Positions 5,301-6,850 of a stretch of DNA of 6,850 bases are shown here, one piece after another. The stretch comes from CAZLHO01 sp964559455 (GTDB lineage: Bacteria > Krumholzibacteriota > Krumholzibacteriia > LZORAL124-64-63). Below the pieces are notes generated by a model that was not told where the DNA came from, did no database searches, and saw nothing but the letters and a program-made list of their open reading frames with translations. Within the stretch, counting starts at the first letter, position 1. Every line of letters starts with the position of its first letter. The stretch covers positions 1 through 6,850 of the forward strand of contig CAZLHO010000093.1 in assembly GCA_964559455.1 (NCBI GenBank), in the 5' to 3' direction. Both the position numbers and the translations under genes were made by a program.

Positions 5301-6850
5301 ATGCGCACACGACGACTCACCCGAAACGGGGGCCTTCGCGCCCTTGCGGCCCTGCTGCTCGTTCTGGTTGCAGCCACGGCTGCCCAGGCAGAGGTACTCA
5401 TCAACGAAATCGATGCCGACACCCCGAGCACGGACGTCCTGGAGTTCGTCGAGCTCTACGGTTCGCCGAACGAGCCGTTGGACGGCCTCGTGCTGGTCTT
5501 CTACAACGGCAACGGCGACGTCTCGTACAACACCTGGGACCTGGACGGCTACAGCCTGGACGCCAACGGTTATTTCCTTCTGGGCAACACCGACGTGGTC
5601 CCGACACCGTCGATCATCTTCCCGAGCAACGGGCTGCAGAACGGCGCGGACGCGGTGGCCCTCTACACCGGAGACGGCGTCGACTTCCCGAACGGCACGG
5701 CCGTGACTGCGGTCAACCTGGTGGACGCGATCGTCTACGACACCGCCGACGCCGACGACGCCGGCCTGCTGGACGTGCTGACGCCCGGCCAGCCCCAGGT
5801 CAACGAGAACGTCAACACCAACGGCGCCAACGAGTCCTGCCAGCGGATCCCCGACGGCGGCGGCGGCGCCCTGGTGACCACGTCCTACGTCGTCCAGGCT
5901 CCGACCCCCGGGGTCAGCAACGGCGGCGTCATCCCGCAGGCGCCCGTGGTGACCAACGTCTACCACCGCAGCCTGCTGCCGACGCCCGGCGAGGCGGTCA
6001 CCGTCTACGCCGACGCGACCGACAACGACGGCACGGTCGACTTCGTGCGGCTGTACTACCAGGTCAACGGCGGCGGGGCGTCGAACGTCGCGATGACCCT
6101 CTCCGAGGGCTCGACCTACGTCGGGACCCTTCCGGGCGCCTCCGACGGCGACGTCGTCGAGTACTTCGTCGAGGCCGAGGACAATGACGGCCTCTTCGGC
6201 TACAACCCCGAGACCGGCTTCTACGGCTACACCGTGGCTCCGGAGACGATCACGGACATCGCCGCGGTGCACGCCGACCAGCTCACCTACGAGGGCGCGG
6301 TCGTGATGGTCCAGGGCCAGATCTACATCCCCGGCGACTACAAGGCCGACGGCGTCAGCGTCAGCGCCTACATCCAGGACACCGCCGGACGCGGCCTGAA
6401 CGTCTTCGGCACGACCCGCAGCACCGGCGCGGCCCTGCTGAATTCGACCGGCAACATCGTCAAGGTGACCGGCACGGCGGCCTGGTTCGGCACCACGGTC
6501 GAGCTGGTCAACTACGAAGTCGAGCTGGTCAGCGGCGGCAACCCGCCGCTCTCGCCTTCGCTGCAGACCACGGTCGCGGCCGCGGCCGCCGCCAACGAGG
6601 GCTCCTACATCGCCTCGGTGGGGCCGATCACGGCCATCGCGTCCACGGGCGGCGACAACCCGGCCCACAACTTCACGATCGACGACGGGTCGGGACCCGT
6701 GGTCGTGCGCGTCGACGACGACCTGGCGCCCGGCCTCGACACCTGGCTCGTGGGCGACGAACTCGAGGCCGCCGGGGCCGGCGGCACCTACTCCGAGCAG
6801 GGACAGATCATCGTCGGCCTGGCCGGCGACCTCGTGAACAACGGGCAGGG
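5301..6850 (+). CDS. Secreted lamin-tail-domain protein with Ig-like and OB-fold domains (3' partial)
   Basis: The frame is open from 5301 to the window edge (516 full codons) with no stop. A Sec signal peptide covers residues 1-30: Arg-rich n-region, Ala/Leu/Val core, cleavage after AQA. A lamin-tail-like domain follows (about 31-207). It opens with EVLINEIDAD…LEFVELYG, continues with LDGLVLVFYNGNG, a WDLDGYSLDANGYFLLGN strand pair, NGADAVALYTGDG and VDAIVYDT, and closes with APTPGVSNGG. An Ig-like domain is at about 212-314 (VTVYADATDNDGTVDFVRLYY…VEYFVEAEDNDG). Two probable OB-fold domains of the YhcR-like secreted nucleic-acid-binding type are at about 316-421 (YEGAVVMVQGQI…AYIQDTAGRGLNVFG) and from 424 on (NFTIDDGSGPVVVRVDDDL). 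The second opens with a run of six alanines (426-431). The role is likely extracellular, possibly nucleic-acid binding or attached to a nuclease or sorting domain beyond the window; this is inference. The long minus-strand frame opposite is a high-GC shadow. Confidence 0.9.
   Translation, partial: MRTRRLTRNGGLRALAALLLVLVAATAAQAEVLINEIDADTPSTDVLEFVELYGSPNEPLDGLVLVFYNGNGDVSYNTWDLDGYSLDANGYFLLGNTDVVPTPSIIFPSNGLQNGADAVALYTGDGVDFPNGTAVTAVNLVDAIVYDTADADDAGLLDVLTPGQPQVNENVNTNGANESCQRIPDGGGGALVTTSYVVQAPTPGVSNGGVIPQAPVVTNVYHRSLLPTPGEAVTVYADATDNDGTVDFVRLYYQVNGGGASNVAMTLSEGSTYVGTLPGASDGDVVEYFVEAEDNDGLFGYNPETGFYGYTVAPETITDIAAVHADQLTYEGAVVMVQGQIYIPGDYKADGVSVSAYIQDTAGRGLNVFGTTRSTGAALLNSTGNIVKVTGTAAWFGTTVELVNYEVELVSGGNPPLSPSLQTTVAAAAAANEGSYIASVGPITAIASTGGDNPAHNFTIDDGSGPVVVRVDDDLAPGLDTWLVGDELEAAGAGGTYSEQGQIIVGLAGDLVNNGQ

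Noticed and set aside
5196..6668. 490-codon minus-strand open frame near the right end
   Set aside because: The product is a repetitive Val/Asp/Gly/Arg string, the typical mirror of a GC-rich gene. The plus-strand frame from 5301 has a promoter, ribosome binding site, signal peptide and recognisable domains.

Overview
The window is high-GC DNA carrying four protein-coding loci, all encoding exported proteins. I see no rRNA, tRNA, CRISPR array, transposase or other mobile-element signature. The combination of very high GC, multi-domain secreted proteins built from Ig/FN3-type modules, and a C-terminal FlgD-like sorting domain of the PNPFNPS...VYDLSGR...GTYVARL type suggests an uncultured-type member of the FCB group or a neighbouring phylum (Eisenbacteria/Krumholzibacteriota-like). 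This placement is inference from domain style, not a proven identification.

Layout: (i) 1-3096, plus strand, a large secreted trypsin-like serine protease whose true start lies upstream of the window. It has a protease domain, a CARDB-like domain, three cysteine-patterned FN3-like repeats, two Ig-like domains and a C-terminal sorting domain. (ii) 3097-3178, a short convergent spacer with a perfect 11-bp hairpin. (iii) 3179-3627, minus strand, a small cysteine-rich exported protein whose signal peptide and mature body lie in different frames, so it is a frameshifted pseudogene or contains a sequence error. (iv) 3628-3888, a divergent intergenic region with a strikingly AT-rich island and a good sigma70-like promoter facing the small gene. 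(v) 3889-5121, plus strand, a lipoprotein made almost entirely of three tandem copies of a ~125-residue domain resembling phage tail-fibre/receptor-tip folds. (vi) 5122-5300, a strong hairpin terminator followed by an extended -10 promoter. (vii) 5301 to the window end, plus strand, an incomplete secreted protein with a signal peptide, lamin-tail-like domain, Ig-like domain and two probable OB-fold domains.

The four genes look like separate transcription units rather than an operon: each plus-strand gene ends at or is preceded by a hairpin, and the small gene is transcribed in the opposite direction. The shared theme is envelope or extracellular location. No catalytic pathway links them. The most notable points are the out-of-frame signal peptide of the small gene, the domain triplication in the lipoprotein, and the repeated cysteine spacing in the FN3-like modules of the protease.
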